Shown piece after piece: positions 25,782-34,930 of a DNA stretch of 59,319 bases; within the stretch, counting starts at the first letter, position 1; every line of letters begins with the position of its first letter. A model generated the notes under the pieces. That model was not told the DNA's origin and did not search any database. It saw only the letters and a list, made by a program, of their open reading frames with translations. This DNA is from an uncultured Clostridia bacterium (GTDB lineage: Bacteria > Bacillota > Clostridia > Oscillospirales > Acutalibacteraceae), in the NCBI GenBank assembly GCA_937898625.1, contig CALEJF010000019.1, positions 1 to 59,319 on the forward strand, written 5' to 3'. Position numbers and translations under genes: made by a program.

Positions 25782-25810
25782 TTGACTATTATTTATTACT
25801 TTGATATAAT
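25782..25810 (+). promoter_or_regulatory. Sigma-A promoter of pheST
   Basis: TTGACT (25782-25787), 17-base spacer, TATAAT (25805-25810). Confidence 0.85.
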
Positions 25811-25816
25811 GTTTTG

Positions 25817-26066
25817 CGATATTGAAACACAGTGAAAAAGAAAGTAGATTAAGTGAGTATTCTTACCCAGAGAATTGTGCCGTGGCTGAAAGCACATAAG
25901 TCGAAACCTTAATTGAAGTTCCCTTTGGAGTGGCATCGTTGAACTAACAGTAGATGATGACGGGTTGTTCTCGTTATTGAACACGGAAAGTGTTTGCTTT
26001 TGGCAAAAATTTGGGTGGTACCGCGGATTTTATTCGTCCCATGCTCTTTGGAGTGTGGGATTTTTT
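25817..26066 (+). promoter_or_regulatory. T-box riboswitch of pheST, phenylalanine-specific (UUC)
   Basis: The leader contains the T-box sequence GGGTGGTACCGCGG (26013-26026) and the terminator TCCCATGCTC / GAGTGTGGGA (26037-26060) with TTTTTT. In the stem I loop, TTGAAGTTCCCTTTGG gives the specifier TTC at 25919-25921. Placement before pheS confirms phenylalanine. Uncharged tRNA-Phe would raise synthetase expression. Confidence 0.95.
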
Positions 26067-26108
26067 ATTTCCCTATTTCCGATTATAAATTAAAGTGAGG
26101 AAGAAAAG

Positions 26109-27164
26109 ATGAGAGAAAAACTTGAGGCTATTCGTGCTCGTGCACAAGCCGAACTCAGCACCTTTACTGAGCAGAGCCAACTCGAAGAATTCAGAGTTCA
26201 GGTGCTTGGTAAAAAAGGTGAACTTACATCTATGCTTAAAATGATGGGTTCACTTTCAGCAGAAGAAAGACCAATTATGGGTCAGATTGTCAACGAGGTT
26301 CGTGCCTTTGTTGAACAGAAAATTGCAGAAAAAAGTCAGGAACTCAAAGACCTTGAACTTAAAAAGGAAATCGAAAGCACACCAGTTTTCGACATTTCTG
26401 TTCCTGCTAATTTAACTCGTGGTTCATACCACCCAATTACACTTGTTCAGCGTCAATGCGAAAGCGTTTTCCGTTCAATGGGCTTTAATATTGAAGATTA
26501 CAGCGAAATCGTTACTGACTATGAGTGCTTTGAGGCACTTAACATTCCAAAGGACCACCCTGCTCGTGACATGCAGGACACATACTATTTGGATAATGGT
26601 CAGTTGCTTAAATCTCACACATCAGCCGCACAGAATGCTATTTATAAAAAGTATAAGGATGCACTCATTAACGACGGTATGCCGATTAAGGCTATTTTCC
26701 CGGGTCGTTGCTTCAGAAACGAGGCTACTGATGCTTGTCACGAAAACACATTCTTCCAGATGGAAGGTGTTATGGTTGACAAGGACATTTCAATTTCAAA
26801 CCTTATTTACTTTATGAAAACAATGCTTTCAGAGGTTTTCCGTAAGGACATTAAAGTTCGTCTTCGTCCAGGTTTCTTCCCATTCGTTGAACCTGGTTTT
26901 GAACTTGATATTTCCTGCCTTATCTGTGGTGGTGAGGGTTGTCCTTCATGTAAACACAGTGGTTGGCTTGAACTTTGCCCATGTGGTATGATTCACCCTG
27001 AAGTGCTTAAAGCGGGTGGAATTGACCCTGAAGAATACACAGGTTTCGCATTCGGACTTGGTCTTACTCGTCTTGCAATGATGAAATACGGTGTTAAAGA
27101 TATCCGTGATTTGAACAGTGGTAGTCTTAAAACTCTCACACAGTTCACAGACGACGAAGATTAA
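26109..27164 (+). CDS. pheS: Phenylalanyl-tRNA synthetase alpha subunit
   Basis: A 351-residue class II synthetase subunit. An N-terminal coiled-coil (about 1-90) that grips tRNA is followed by the catalytic core with RGSYHPITLVQR, LLKSHTSAAQ (motif 2 region), GRCFRNEATDA and GFAFGLGLTRLAMM (motif 3). The segment CLICGGEGCPSCKHSGW is the usual PheS insert. It works as an alpha2-beta2 enzyme with PheT. T-box control lies upstream and pheT starts 17 bases downstream. Confidence 0.98.
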   Translation: MREKLEAIRARAQAELSTFTEQSQLEEFRVQVLGKKGELTSMLKMMGSLSAEERPIMGQIVNEVRAFVEQKIAEKSQELKDLELKKEIESTPVFDISVPANLTRGSYHPITLVQRQCESVFRSMGFNIEDYSEIVTDYECFEALNIPKDHPARDMQDTYYLDNGQLLKSHTSAAQNAIYKKYKDALINDGMPIKAIFPGRCFRNEATDACHENTFFQMEGVMVDKDISISNLIYFMKTMLSEVFRKDIKVRLRPGFFPFVEPGFELDISCLICGGEGCPSCKHSGWLELCPCGMIHPEVLKAGGIDPEEYTGFAFGLGLTRLAMMKYGVKDIRDLNSGSLKTLTQFTDDED

Positions 27165-27181
27165 GGAAGGAGGAGTAAATT

Positions 27182-29542
27182 ATGTTTTTATCAATGAACT
27201 GGATTAGCGATTTCGTTGACCTTTCAGGTCTTGACAAAATGGACTTAATCCGTAAATTTTCACTTTCAACTGCAGAAGTTGAGAACGAAATTTTCTTTAA
27301 AGGTAGCGATTTCAGCGGTATCGTAGTTGCTGAAATCAAAGATATTCAGGACCATCCGAAATCAGAAAAGCTCCACCTTCTCAAGGTAGATATCGGTGCT
27401 GAGGAATTAGTTGATGTTGTTTGTGGTGCGCCAAACGTAAGACTTGGAATGAAAACTGCCTTCGCAAAGGTTGGTGCTAAACTTGGTGAAATCGAAATTG
27501 CTCCAAGACCACTTGCAGGATATATGTCAAACGGTATGTGCTGTTCTGAAAAGGAAATCGGCATTTCTGACGACAATTCAGGTATTATGGACATTCTTGA
27601 TGATGTAAAGAATGGTACTGACCTTAAAGACCTTTACGAAATTGACGACATCGTTTTTGAGGTTGACAATAAATCTCTTACAAACCGTCCTGACCTTTGG
27701 GGTCACTATGGTATTGCTCGTGAATTTGCTTCCCTTGCAGGTCGCCCATTAAAGCCATTACCACAGGTTGACCTTACACAATACGATAATCTTCCAAGGG
27801 TTGACCTTAAAATTGAGGATAACCTTTGCCAGAGATATTCCTGCTTACAGGTTGCAAACATCACAAAAAATGTTAGCCCTGTTAATATGAGAATCCGTCT
27901 TTTCTACTGCGGTATGCGTGGAATTAACCTTCTTGCTGACCTTACAAACTACTTGATGCTTGAAATGGGTCAGCCAATGCACGCTTTTGACTCAAGAAAA
28001 GTTGAAAAAATCAGAATTAAGAGATTCCCAGAGTCTTTCACATTCCAGACACTTGACGGAATTGACAGAAACATTGACGAAAATACTCTTATGATTTGCA
28101 ACGACAACACTCCTGTTGCTATTGCAGGTATTATGGGTGGACTTGACTCTGAAATCGTAGAGGATACAACAACCCTTACACTTGAGTCCGCAACTTTCAA
28201 CGCTGCATCAATCCGTAAGTCAACTGTTCGTCTTGCTCATCGTACAGATGCTTCAAACCGTTACGAAAAGTGCCTTGACCCTGAAATGACAGTTCCTGCT
28301 ATTGCAAGATTTGTTAATCTTCTTCTTAGCATTGACCCTGATGCTAAAGTTGTTTCTGCACTTACAGACGAATACGCATTCAGGTATCCGACTGTTACAC
28401 TCAGCTTTGACAAGGCATTCATTGACAAGTACACAGGTATAGAAATCGCAAACGATACTATTGTAAATACTCTTAATTCCCTTGGTTTTAAGGCTTCAAA
28501 CGATGGTGACAATTTCACAGTAGAAGTACCAAGCTGGAGAGCAACAAAGGACGTTACTATTAAGGCAGACATTGTTGAGGAAATCACAAGAATTTACGGT
28601 TACGATAATTTTGACATTCACACAGCAGCTGCTCCCCTCTACCCTGTTCGTGCAAAGGCAGAAAAGACAGTTGAGGACAGAATTAAGGATATGCTTGTTC
28701 ATCGCTACTCACTTCACGAACTCCATTCTTATGTATGGCAATATTATGATGAATACAAGGCACTCGGTATGGAAATCGAGGATAATATCAAATTGGCAGG
28801 TGCTACAAATCCTAATATTGAAACTATCCGTAAATCAATTATTCCAACTCAACTTTGTCAGGTTAAGACAAACACAAATTTCTCAACAGATTTTGGTGTG
28901 TTTGAAATCGGCAGAACTGTTGACGGACTTAAAGACGACGGACTTTGCAACGAAAGAAAGAAACTCTGCGTTACACTTTACAGCAAAACAAAGTCTTTGG
29001 AAACTCTTTATGTTGAACTTGCAACAATGCTTTCAGTTATTACTGACAACATCAAACACAAGGCTTTAACATTCGTTCCAATGGAAGCAAAACTTAATTA
29101 TGAACATCCAAGAAACCTTAACGAAATCTCTTGTGATGGCGTAGTTCTTGGTAAAATCGGTGTTGTTCACCCAACAGTTAGTAAGAAAATTGACAAGAAG
29201 GCTTCAATCGTGTTTGCTGAAATTGATGTACCTGCTTTTACTGAAATTACTGACGCAGGTATCCACTACCAGGAGCCTTCTCGTTTCCCTGAAATGGAAA
29301 TTGACCTTTCATTTGTAAGTGAAACATTTGCTCCAATTGGTAAGGCTATCAAAGAAGCTGATTGCTCACTTATCAAGGATGTCTCTGTTGTTGACACATA
29401 TCGTGACGAAAACGGCAAGAGCATTACTACAAGAATGACATTCTCACATCCGGAAAGAACTCTCACAACTGAAGAAGTTATGGAAGTTGCAAACGGCATT
29501 ATTGATGCACTTGCAAAAGACGGAATTGCACTTAAATCTTAA
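27182..29542 (+). CDS. pheT: Phenylalanyl-tRNA synthetase beta subunit
   Basis: A 786-residue full-length beta subunit. It shows an N-terminal EMAP-like tRNA-binding domain (about 40-150, IVVAEIKDIQDHPKSEKLHL), the B3/B4 editing domain (about 210-380), the B5 domain (about 400-470), a catalytic-like domain, and a C-terminal ferredoxin-fold anticodon-binding domain (about 695-786, starting YQEPSRFPEMEIDLSFV). It partners PheS and edits misacylated Tyr-tRNA-Phe. RBS GGAAGGAGG. A compact terminator follows immediately. Confidence 0.98.
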   Translation: MFLSMNWISDFVDLSGLDKMDLIRKFSLSTAEVENEIFFKGSDFSGIVVAEIKDIQDHPKSEKLHLLKVDIGAEELVDVVCGAPNVRLGMKTAFAKVGAKLGEIEIAPRPLAGYMSNGMCCSEKEIGISDDNSGIMDILDDVKNGTDLKDLYEIDDIVFEVDNKSLTNRPDLWGHYGIAREFASLAGRPLKPLPQVDLTQYDNLPRVDLKIEDNLCQRYSCLQVANITKNVSPVNMRIRLFYCGMRGINLLADLTNYLMLEMGQPMHAFDSRKVEKIRIKRFPESFTFQTLDGIDRNIDENTLMICNDNTPVAIAGIMGGLDSEIVEDTTTLTLESATFNAASIRKSTVRLAHRTDASNRYEKCLDPEMTVPAIARFVNLLLSIDPDAKVVSALTDEYAFRYPTVTLSFDKAFIDKYTGIEIANDTIVNTLNSLGFKASNDGDNFTVEVPSWRATKDVTIKADIVEEITRIYGYDNFDIHTAAAPLYPVRAKAEKTVEDRIKDMLVHRYSLHELHSYVWQYYDEYKALGMEIEDNIKLAGATNPNIETIRKSIIPTQLCQVKTNTNFSTDFGVFEIGRTVDGLKDDGLCNERKKLCVTLYSKTKSLETLYVELATMLSVITDNIKHKALTFVPMEAKLNYEHPRNLNEISCDGVVLGKIGVVHPTVSKKIDKKASIVFAEIDVPAFTEITDAGIHYQEPSRFPEMEIDLSFVSETFAPIGKAIKEADCSLIKDVSVVDTYRDENGKSITTRMTFSHPERTLTTEEVMEVANGIIDALAKDGIALKS

Positions 29543-29566
29543 AAAACTCCCTTCGGGGAGTTTTTT
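29541..29566 (+). terminator. Terminator of pheST
   Basis: AAAACTCCC-TTCG-GGGAGTTTTTT directly after the pheT stop codon. Confidence 0.93.
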
Positions 29567-29567
29567 A

Positions 29568-29735
29568 ATGAATTCGCAGAATTCAATCCATGGGGCAAAG
29601 CGAGAAATCATGGCAATAGCCAATTCATGCGAAGCAAATCATTGTTACAATGAATTGCAAACCAGTTTGCATGAATTGATTTCATCATGAATTGCATCTT
29701 TGTTGCATGATTTGCACCTTACAGTGCATTTTTTA
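29568..29735. repeat. Array of short hairpins with TGAATT/TGATT spacers
   Basis: Hairpins GAATTC-GCA-GAATTC, CATTG-TTA-CAATG, TGCAAAC-CA-GTTTGCA, TGCA-TCTTTGT-TGCA and TGCAC-CTTACA-GTGCA are joined by AATTCATG, AATTGATT, TCATGAATT and TGATT. No gene is visible. Same design as the arrays near tRNA-Tyr and before pheS. Confidence 0.55.
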
Positions 29736-29746
29736 AAAAATCCCTA

Positions 29747-29775
29747 TTGTAATTTAACTTTTTTAAGTATATAAT
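29747..29775 (+). promoter_or_regulatory. Sigma-A promoter of the ireB operon
   Basis: TTGTAA (29747-29752), 17-base spacer, TATAAT (29770-29775). Confidence 0.75.
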
Positions 29776-29804
29776 ATATTTAATTATTATCAGGAGGTGG
29801 CGAA

Positions 29805-30065
29805 ATGCTTGACCCTAACAAGACAATACAATTTTCCTTAAAGGATGAGCGCGAGGAAACCACTCGTCAGATTCTTGTGACTGTTTATGATGCATTGGTT
29901 GAAAAGGGCTACAACCCCATTAACCAGATTGTAGGTTACATTCTCTCTGAGGACCCCACTTACATTACCACTCATAACAATGCAAGAAGCCTTATTCGTC
30001 GCCTTGACAGAGATGAACTTTTACAGGACCTTGTGAAAGATTATCTTAAAAACTCTAAAAAATAA
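29805..30065 (+). CDS. ireB: IreB family regulatory phosphoprotein
   Basis: An 86-residue protein of the IreB (DUF965) family, recognised by MLDPNKTIQFSLKDEREE and EKGYNPINQIVGYILSEDPT. In Enterococcus IreB is a substrate of the Ser/Thr kinase IreK and affects cephalosporin resistance. The kinase is not in this window. RBS AGGAGGTG. It is the first gene of a run of five closely spaced plus-strand genes. Confidence 0.95.
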   Translation: MLDPNKTIQFSLKDEREETTRQILVTVYDALVEKGYNPINQIVGYILSEDPTYITTHNNARSLIRRLDRDELLQDLVKDYLKNSKK

Positions 30066-30078
30066 TTGAGGTGTTTCT

Positions 30079-30366
30079 ATGGCAGAAAATAATAAATTCC
30101 TCACTTACAAAGGTAAACCATTAGTCAGAAACGGCAACACAATTTATTATGGTTTCCCCAACGAAAAATACGTTATTATGATGCAGATTCTTGCAACAAA
30201 ACCCGTTGACGATGTTGAGGTTGCTTCAAAGGTTTCAATTCAGTTGCTTAATACTGACCCTGATGTCAGCCCTCGTGAGAGAATTGTAAAGTCAAGCGAG
30301 AAAAAAGGCCTTTATGCTGCTTTAGATATTGCAGAAGTTTGGCTTAGCCGAGCATTGGCTGAATAA
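30079..30366 (+). CDS. Conserved-looking small protein of unknown function
   Basis: A 95-residue soluble protein with the start NKFLTYKGKPLVRNGNTIYY, then a segment with VASKVSIQLLNTDPDVSP. I do not recognise a family. RBS GAGGTG and tight spacing to ireB (13 bases) support it as a real gene of this operon. The beta-hairpin-rich N terminus and helical C terminus (LYAALDIAEVWLSRALAE) suggest a compact fold. Confidence 0.75.
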   Translation: MAENNKFLTYKGKPLVRNGNTIYYGFPNEKYVIMMQILATKPVDDVEVASKVSIQLLNTDPDVSPRERIVKSSEKKGLYAALDIAEVWLSRALAE

Positions 30367-30435
30367 TTAAAAACAAACGGAACGGCGGATGGGAAATCTG
30401 CCGTTTTCTGTTTTCAGGTGAGAAGGAGAATTATT

Positions 30436-30987
30436 ATGTTTCACAAAATGATTATCGCAGGACACGAAAGGTTTTTACCTCTTTGTCCTTTAAACGACGA
30501 ACTTATGATTGCAGGTTTTGTAATTTTTGGTGACCCCGAACTTACAACTGCTTGTGCAGAAGAATTACTAAAAAAAGCCCCTGACTATGACTACATAATC
30601 ACAGCTGAGGCAAAGGGTATCCCACTTGCTCACGAAATGGCAAGACTACAAGGAAATCAAAAATATTTTGTGGCTCGCAAAAAACCGAAGCTTTATATGA
30701 CAGGGGTTTTCGAGTCAACTGTTAATTCAATCACAACAGAGGGTGAACAGAAACTCTACCTCGATATGGCTGATGCAGAGTTAATGAAAGGTAAGAGAAT
30801 TTTAATTGTTGATGATGTGGTTTCTCTTGGTCAGTCATTGGCAGCAGTTGAAAAACTCGTTAACGATGCAGGTGGAATTATTTGCGGAAAAATGTTCATT
30901 TTAGCAGAAGGTGATGCAGCAAAACGCGACGACATTATCTTCCTCGAAGAATTACCGTTGTTTACAAAAGACGGGGCAACACTTTAA
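30436..30987 (+). CDS. Phosphoribosyltransferase-like protein
   Basis: A 183-residue type I phosphoribosyltransferase-fold protein. The PRPP-binding motif reads ILIVDDVVSLGQSLAA (about residue 120). AEAKGIPLAHEMARLQG and FVARKKPKLYM match the adenine/xanthine phosphoribosyltransferase group, so a purine-salvage or regulatory role is likely. The start is ATG 30436 behind AAGGAG; a GTG six codons upstream lacks a site. It follows the 95-residue gene and precedes a membrane protein gene. Confidence 0.82.
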   Translation: MFHKMIIAGHERFLPLCPLNDELMIAGFVIFGDPELTTACAEELLKKAPDYDYIITAEAKGIPLAHEMARLQGNQKYFVARKKPKLYMTGVFESTVNSITTEGEQKLYLDMADAELMKGKRILIVDDVVSLGQSLAAVEKLVNDAGGIICGKMFILAEGDAAKRDDIIFLEELPLFTKDGATL

Positions 30988-31003
30988 CTTTGGGTGATTT
31001 TCA

Positions 31004-31792
31004 TTGAAAGAGAAAATTCGAAACTATTTTAAACGACTTGTAACAATTCCTAAAAAATGGGAACTTGTTTTTTGGTGGGTCTTAAGAGTATTGATGCTTA
31101 TTGCGATGATTGACTCAGCATTTGGGTTGGGTATTGTAAGGAATAAGCCTGATATTCAGCAAGTACTTCAAACCGGAGCAAACCTTGCCGCTATGTTCAT
31201 TTGGGAAATTGGTCAACTTTTTTCACGCAAAAGATGGCCGCGATATGTTCCCACATACATCCAGACCATATTAGCACCACTTGTCTGGGGTGCATCCTTT
31301 GGCGGTGCTTATCTTAATTGGTATTACAGCATAAACTTGTGGGACATTATTCTACATACCGTTTTAGGTGGTTTTGCGGTAATTATGGGATATGAACTTG
31401 TAACTTGTATTCAGAAGCGTGATAGGAAATATGTTCATATTAATATTGCCGTTTTATGCGCTTTGGGTGTATCTTTTATCGGATGCACAGGTTGGGAAGT
31501 TTTTGAATTTACATTCGACCAGATTGCAGGTGGCGATTCACAGCATTGGTCAAAAGCCTTAGCTGAAGAAGCAGCAATTCTTTACAACAACCCACATCTT
31601 GCAAATCCTAATATTATTCCTGAACTTGACCCAATGAGATATGCGGTTATTGACACTATGGAAGACACTTTATGCAATGTAATCGGAGGATTACTAGTGT
31701 ATATAGGGCTTCGTATTAAGCCTTATAACCATATAGGCAGAAACGATGTTAATAAATTAGCAGAAAAAAAAGATAAAATTTCAATTTCGTAA
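31004..31792 (+). CDS. Multi-pass membrane protein, YjdF/DUF2238-like
   Basis: A 262-residue protein with about six hydrophobic helices. HTVLGGFAVIMGYELV, the Trp/Glu motif CTGWEVFEFTFD and the later DTMEDTLCNVIGGLLVYIG resemble the DUF2238 (YjdF) membrane family, of unknown function. The start is TTG at 31004, 16 bases after the previous stop, with GGGTGAT upstream; no in-frame ATG lies near. Family assignment is tentative. Confidence 0.7.
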   Translation: MKEKIRNYFKRLVTIPKKWELVFWWVLRVLMLIAMIDSAFGLGIVRNKPDIQQVLQTGANLAAMFIWEIGQLFSRKRWPRYVPTYIQTILAPLVWGASFGGAYLNWYYSINLWDIILHTVLGGFAVIMGYELVTCIQKRDRKYVHINIAVLCALGVSFIGCTGWEVFEFTFDQIAGGDSQHWSKALAEEAAILYNNPHLANPNIIPELDPMRYAVIDTMEDTLCNVIGGLLVYIGLRIKPYNHIGRNDVNKLAEKKDKISIS

Positions 31793-31813
31793 TATGTTAA
31801 AGGCTGGTGGAGA

Positions 31814-32317
31814 ATGAAACTGTATGTAAAACAAAAAGTGTTTTCTTGGGTTGATAAATTTTCAATCTATGACTATCTTGGAAATGAGTTATATAGTGGT
31901 AAGGGAAAATTCTTCACCATCAGCAAAAAACTTGACATCTATGATAGTAACAACAACCACAAAGCTCATATTCACAAAAAGGTGTTCTCATTTTTGCCAC
32001 GTTATTTCATAGAAATCAATGGTGAAGAAGTGGCTCAGGTCGTAAAAAAGATTACACTTTTCAAGAAAAAATTCACCATTTCGGGTCTTGACTGGGAAGT
32101 TGAAGGTGATTTTCTTGACCACGAATATGAGATATACCACAATGGTGATATTATTGCAATGATTTCAAAAGAGTGGTTTGCGTTTGGTGATGCTTATTCC
32201 GTGGATATAGCCGACGACCTTGACCCTGTGCCGATTTTATCTGTGGTGTTGATTATTGATTCCGTTCTTGGATATTCACATAATAGAGCAAGTGTTAGTG
32301 TTACAATTGGACAATGA
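31814..32317 (+). CDS. LURP-one-related (LOR) family protein
   Basis: A 167-residue protein with a tubby-like beta-barrel pattern. MKLYVKQKVFSWVDKFSIYD, the repeated strands with YSGKGKFFTISKKLDIYD, and the C-terminal helix PILSVVLIIDSVLGYS fit LOR/YxjI proteins, which are thought to bind lipids or membranes. It ends the ireB operon and is followed at once by a terminator. Confidence 0.85.
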   Translation: MKLYVKQKVFSWVDKFSIYDYLGNELYSGKGKFFTISKKLDIYDSNNNHKAHIHKKVFSFLPRYFIEINGEEVAQVVKKITLFKKKFTISGLDWEVEGDFLDHEYEIYHNGDIIAMISKEWFAFGDAYSVDIADDLDPVPILSVVLIIDSVLGYSHNRASVSVTIGQ

Positions 32318-32346
32318 AAAAAGAGAGTGAATTCACTCTCTTTTTT
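32317..32346 (+). terminator. Terminator of the ireB operon
   Basis: AAAAAAGAGAGTGAA followed directly by its complement TTCACTCTCTTTTTT. Confidence 0.9.
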
Positions 32347-32382
32347 GTTGTAAATTTGAATTTGTCGGGATGAATATGAATT

Positions 32383-32404
32383 GGCTTCCCCTCAAGGGGA
32401 AACC
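32383..32404. repeat. GC-rich hairpin between convergent genes
   Basis: TTCCCCT-CA-AGGGGAA (32386-32401). It lies between the LOR gene and the clpC stop. It lacks a T run and is likely a REP-type hairpin or mRNA end. Confidence 0.4.
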
Positions 32405-32427
32405 AAAAGAGACAAACCCCAATTTAT

Positions 32428-34848
32428 CTAACCAACTTTTATAATCAGTTCATCATTCTCAATTGAACAGATATAAGTTTTATTCTTTTCTATTGTTTTA
32501 TCAAGGATTTTTTCAGAGAGTACATCTTCAATTTTGGTTTGAATTGCCCTCTTTAAAGGTCTTGCACCGTAGATTTTGTCATAGCCTGCTTTGGAAATAT
32601 AATCAACTACACTATCGTCAAAGGCTATGCCGATTTCAAGGGTTGCCATTCGGCTCTCCAGACCCTTTAAAAGGCGTTTTGCAATTTCTTTGATATCATC
32701 CTCATTTAGCCTTGAGAAGACGATTATATCGTCAATTCTATTGAGAAATTCAGGTCTAAAAGTATTCTTGAGTTCACCCATAACAGCCTCTTTAATTTTT
32801 TCTTCGGAGTGGCTGTTTTCATTTGCAGTAAAGCCGAATGTAGCTTTTTCCTCGTTAATGAGTCTTGCACCAACATTGGATGTCATTATAATTACTGCGT
32901 TTTTAAAGTCAACTTTTCTGCCTTGGGAGTCTGTTAAAATACCGTCATCAAGAATTTGCAAAAGTGTGTTGAAAACATCGGGATGAGCCTTTTCAATCTC
33001 GTCAAAAAGCACTACGGAATATGGCTTTCTGCGTATTTTTTCCGTGAGTTGACCACCCTCGTCGAAGCCAACATATCCCGGAGGTGAACCAATGAGTTTA
33101 GAAACTGTATGTTTTTCCATAAACTCACTCATATCAAGGCGAATCATAGCATTCTCATCACCAAACATACTCTCGGCAAGGGCCTTAGTAAGTTCAGTTT
33201 TACCAACACCCGTAGGACCACAGAAAATGAATGAGCCAATTGGTCGTTTTGGATCTTTCAGCCCCGCTCTACCCCTACGGATTGCCTTTGCGATGGCTGT
33301 AACTGCTGTGTCCTGACCAACAATTCTCTTGTGGAGTTCATCTTCCATTCGGAGTAGTCTTTGACTTTCTTCTTCTGTCATTTGCCTTACAGGTACTCCC
33401 GTCCAACCTGACACAATTTCAGCAATTTCAGTTTCTGTAACTTGTTTTTCTTGTGTTTTTTCTTCATTCTGCCACTTGGCTTTTTCGGAATTATACTTCT
33501 GTGTCAGTTCTTTTTCTTCGTCACGAAGTTTGGCTGCTCTTTCAAAATCTTGCTGATTAACTGCCATCTCTTTTTCTGCACAGAGAGTGGCAATTTTATT
33601 CTCTATTTCCTTGATTTCGTCAGGTGGTGTAAGAGATTTTAATCTTACCTTTGAACAAGCCTCATCAATTAAGTCAATTGCTTTGTCGGGCAAGAATCTA
33701 TCACCGATATATCTGTGGGATAGAATTACAGCAGATTTAACTGCTTCGTCGGTGATTTTAACCTTGTGGTGTGCTTCGTATTTGTCACGGATACCCTTTA
33801 AAATCTCAATGGTATCTTCTGGAGTTGGCTCACCAACGGTAATTGGCTGAAATCTTCGTTCAAGGGCAGCATCTTTTTCGATATTTTTGCGATATTCGTC
33901 AATGGTTGTAGCACCGATTAACTGCAACTCTCCGCGAGCAAGTGAGGGTTTTAAAATATTAGCTGCATCAACAGCACCCTCGGCACTACCTGCGCCCATA
34001 ATTGTATGAACTTCATCAATAAAAAGGATAATGTCCGTTGAATTCTTAACCTCGTCAATAATGCCTTTAATTCTTTCTTCAAAGTCACCACGATATTTTG
34101 TGCCTGCCACCATACCTGTTAAGTCAAGGGAAAGAAGTCGTTTATCCTTTAAAAGTTCTGGGACACTCCCCTTTGCAATTTTTAGGGCTAAGCCCTCGGC
34201 AATTGCAGTTTTACCAACACCGGGCTCACCGATTAAGCAAGGGTTATTTTTACTGCGACGACTCAAAATCTGAATAACTCGCTCAATTTCCTTTTCTCTG
34301 CCGATTACAGGGTCAATCTTGTTTTCTTTTGCAAGAGCAGTTAAATCTCGTGAGTATTTTTCAAGTTGTGAGTTGCTATTTTTCTGCTGACCGAATGGTT
34401 TTGACTGTTGAGCCTTGGGGTTTACAGCCAATTCTCTTATAAGATTTTGGATATTCACACCTAATCGGGTCAGAAGTTGACAACCGTAACCATTCCCCTC
34501 ACGACAGATGGAAATGAGGATGTGTTCCGTCCCTGCAAGAGCTTGATTTGTTGAAACTGCAAGATATAACGCAGTTTCGATTATGTGTTTACTCCGTGGA
34601 GTAAAATCCGACGGAGTGAGTTCCGTGGGAATTCCTGCACCTACAGTTTCACGGATAATGTCATAGACTTTTTTCCCTGTTACACCCTTGGAAAGTAAAA
34701 GTTTTCCTGCAACGGAATCGGCAGACTCCAAAAGTCCTAAAAGAAGATGCTCACTGCCGATATATGTGTGTCCTAAATCTTCGGCACATTCCACAGCCTT
34801 GTTAAGTGCCATATTTGCCTTTTCACTAAAACCTGTAAAGTTGTACAT
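32428..34848 (-). CDS. clpC: ATP-dependent protease ATPase ClpC
   Basis: An 806-residue AAA+ unfoldase of full length. It has the double Clp N repeat (1-140), a first AAA module with GEPGVGKTAIAEGL (about 207), the UVR-containing middle domain (about 405-445) and a second AAA module with GPTGVGKTELTKAL (about 535). It feeds substrates, including McsB arginine-phosphorylated proteins, into ClpP. It lies below ctsR-mcsA-mcsB but a hairpin separates it from mcsB. It has its own GAGGTG site and may also be transcribed by read-through. Confidence 0.97.
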   Translation of the reverse strand: MYNFTGFSEKANMALNKAVECAEDLGHTYIGSEHLLLGLLESADSVAGKLLLSKGVTGKKVYDIIRETVGAGIPTELTPSDFTPRSKHIIETALYLAVSTNQALAGTEHILISICREGNGYGCQLLTRLGVNIQNLIRELAVNPKAQQSKPFGQQKNSNSQLEKYSRDLTALAKENKIDPVIGREKEIERVIQILSRRSKNNPCLIGEPGVGKTAIAEGLALKIAKGSVPELLKDKRLLSLDLTGMVAGTKYRGDFEERIKGIIDEVKNSTDIILFIDEVHTIMGAGSAEGAVDAANILKPSLARGELQLIGATTIDEYRKNIEKDAALERRFQPITVGEPTPEDTIEILKGIRDKYEAHHKVKITDEAVKSAVILSHRYIGDRFLPDKAIDLIDEACSKVRLKSLTPPDEIKEIENKIATLCAEKEMAVNQQDFERAAKLRDEEKELTQKYNSEKAKWQNEEKTQEKQVTETEIAEIVSGWTGVPVRQMTEEESQRLLRMEDELHKRIVGQDTAVTAIAKAIRRGRAGLKDPKRPIGSFIFCGPTGVGKTELTKALAESMFGDENAMIRLDMSEFMEKHTVSKLIGSPPGYVGFDEGGQLTEKIRRKPYSVVLFDEIEKAHPDVFNTLLQILDDGILTDSQGRKVDFKNAVIIMTSNVGARLINEEKATFGFTANENSHSEEKIKEAVMGELKNTFRPEFLNRIDDIIVFSRLNEDDIKEIAKRLLKGLESRMATLEIGIAFDDSVVDYISKAGYDKIYGARPLKRAIQTKIEDVLSEKILDKTIEKNKTYICSIENDELIIKVG

Positions 34849-34891
34849 AATATCACCTCAATAAAGTGTAAAGTTGAAAATGTTTTCCACT

Positions 34892-34926
34892 AAAAAAACG
34901 GTAGTTCTTTTCAAAACCACCGTTTT
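34892..34926 (-). terminator. Hairpin between mcsB and clpC
   Basis: AAAACGGT / ACCGTTTT with an imperfect inner extension, followed on the minus strand by TTTTTAG. It could lower clpC expression relative to ctsR-mcsAB. Confidence 0.75.
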
Positions 34927-34930
34927 ACTT

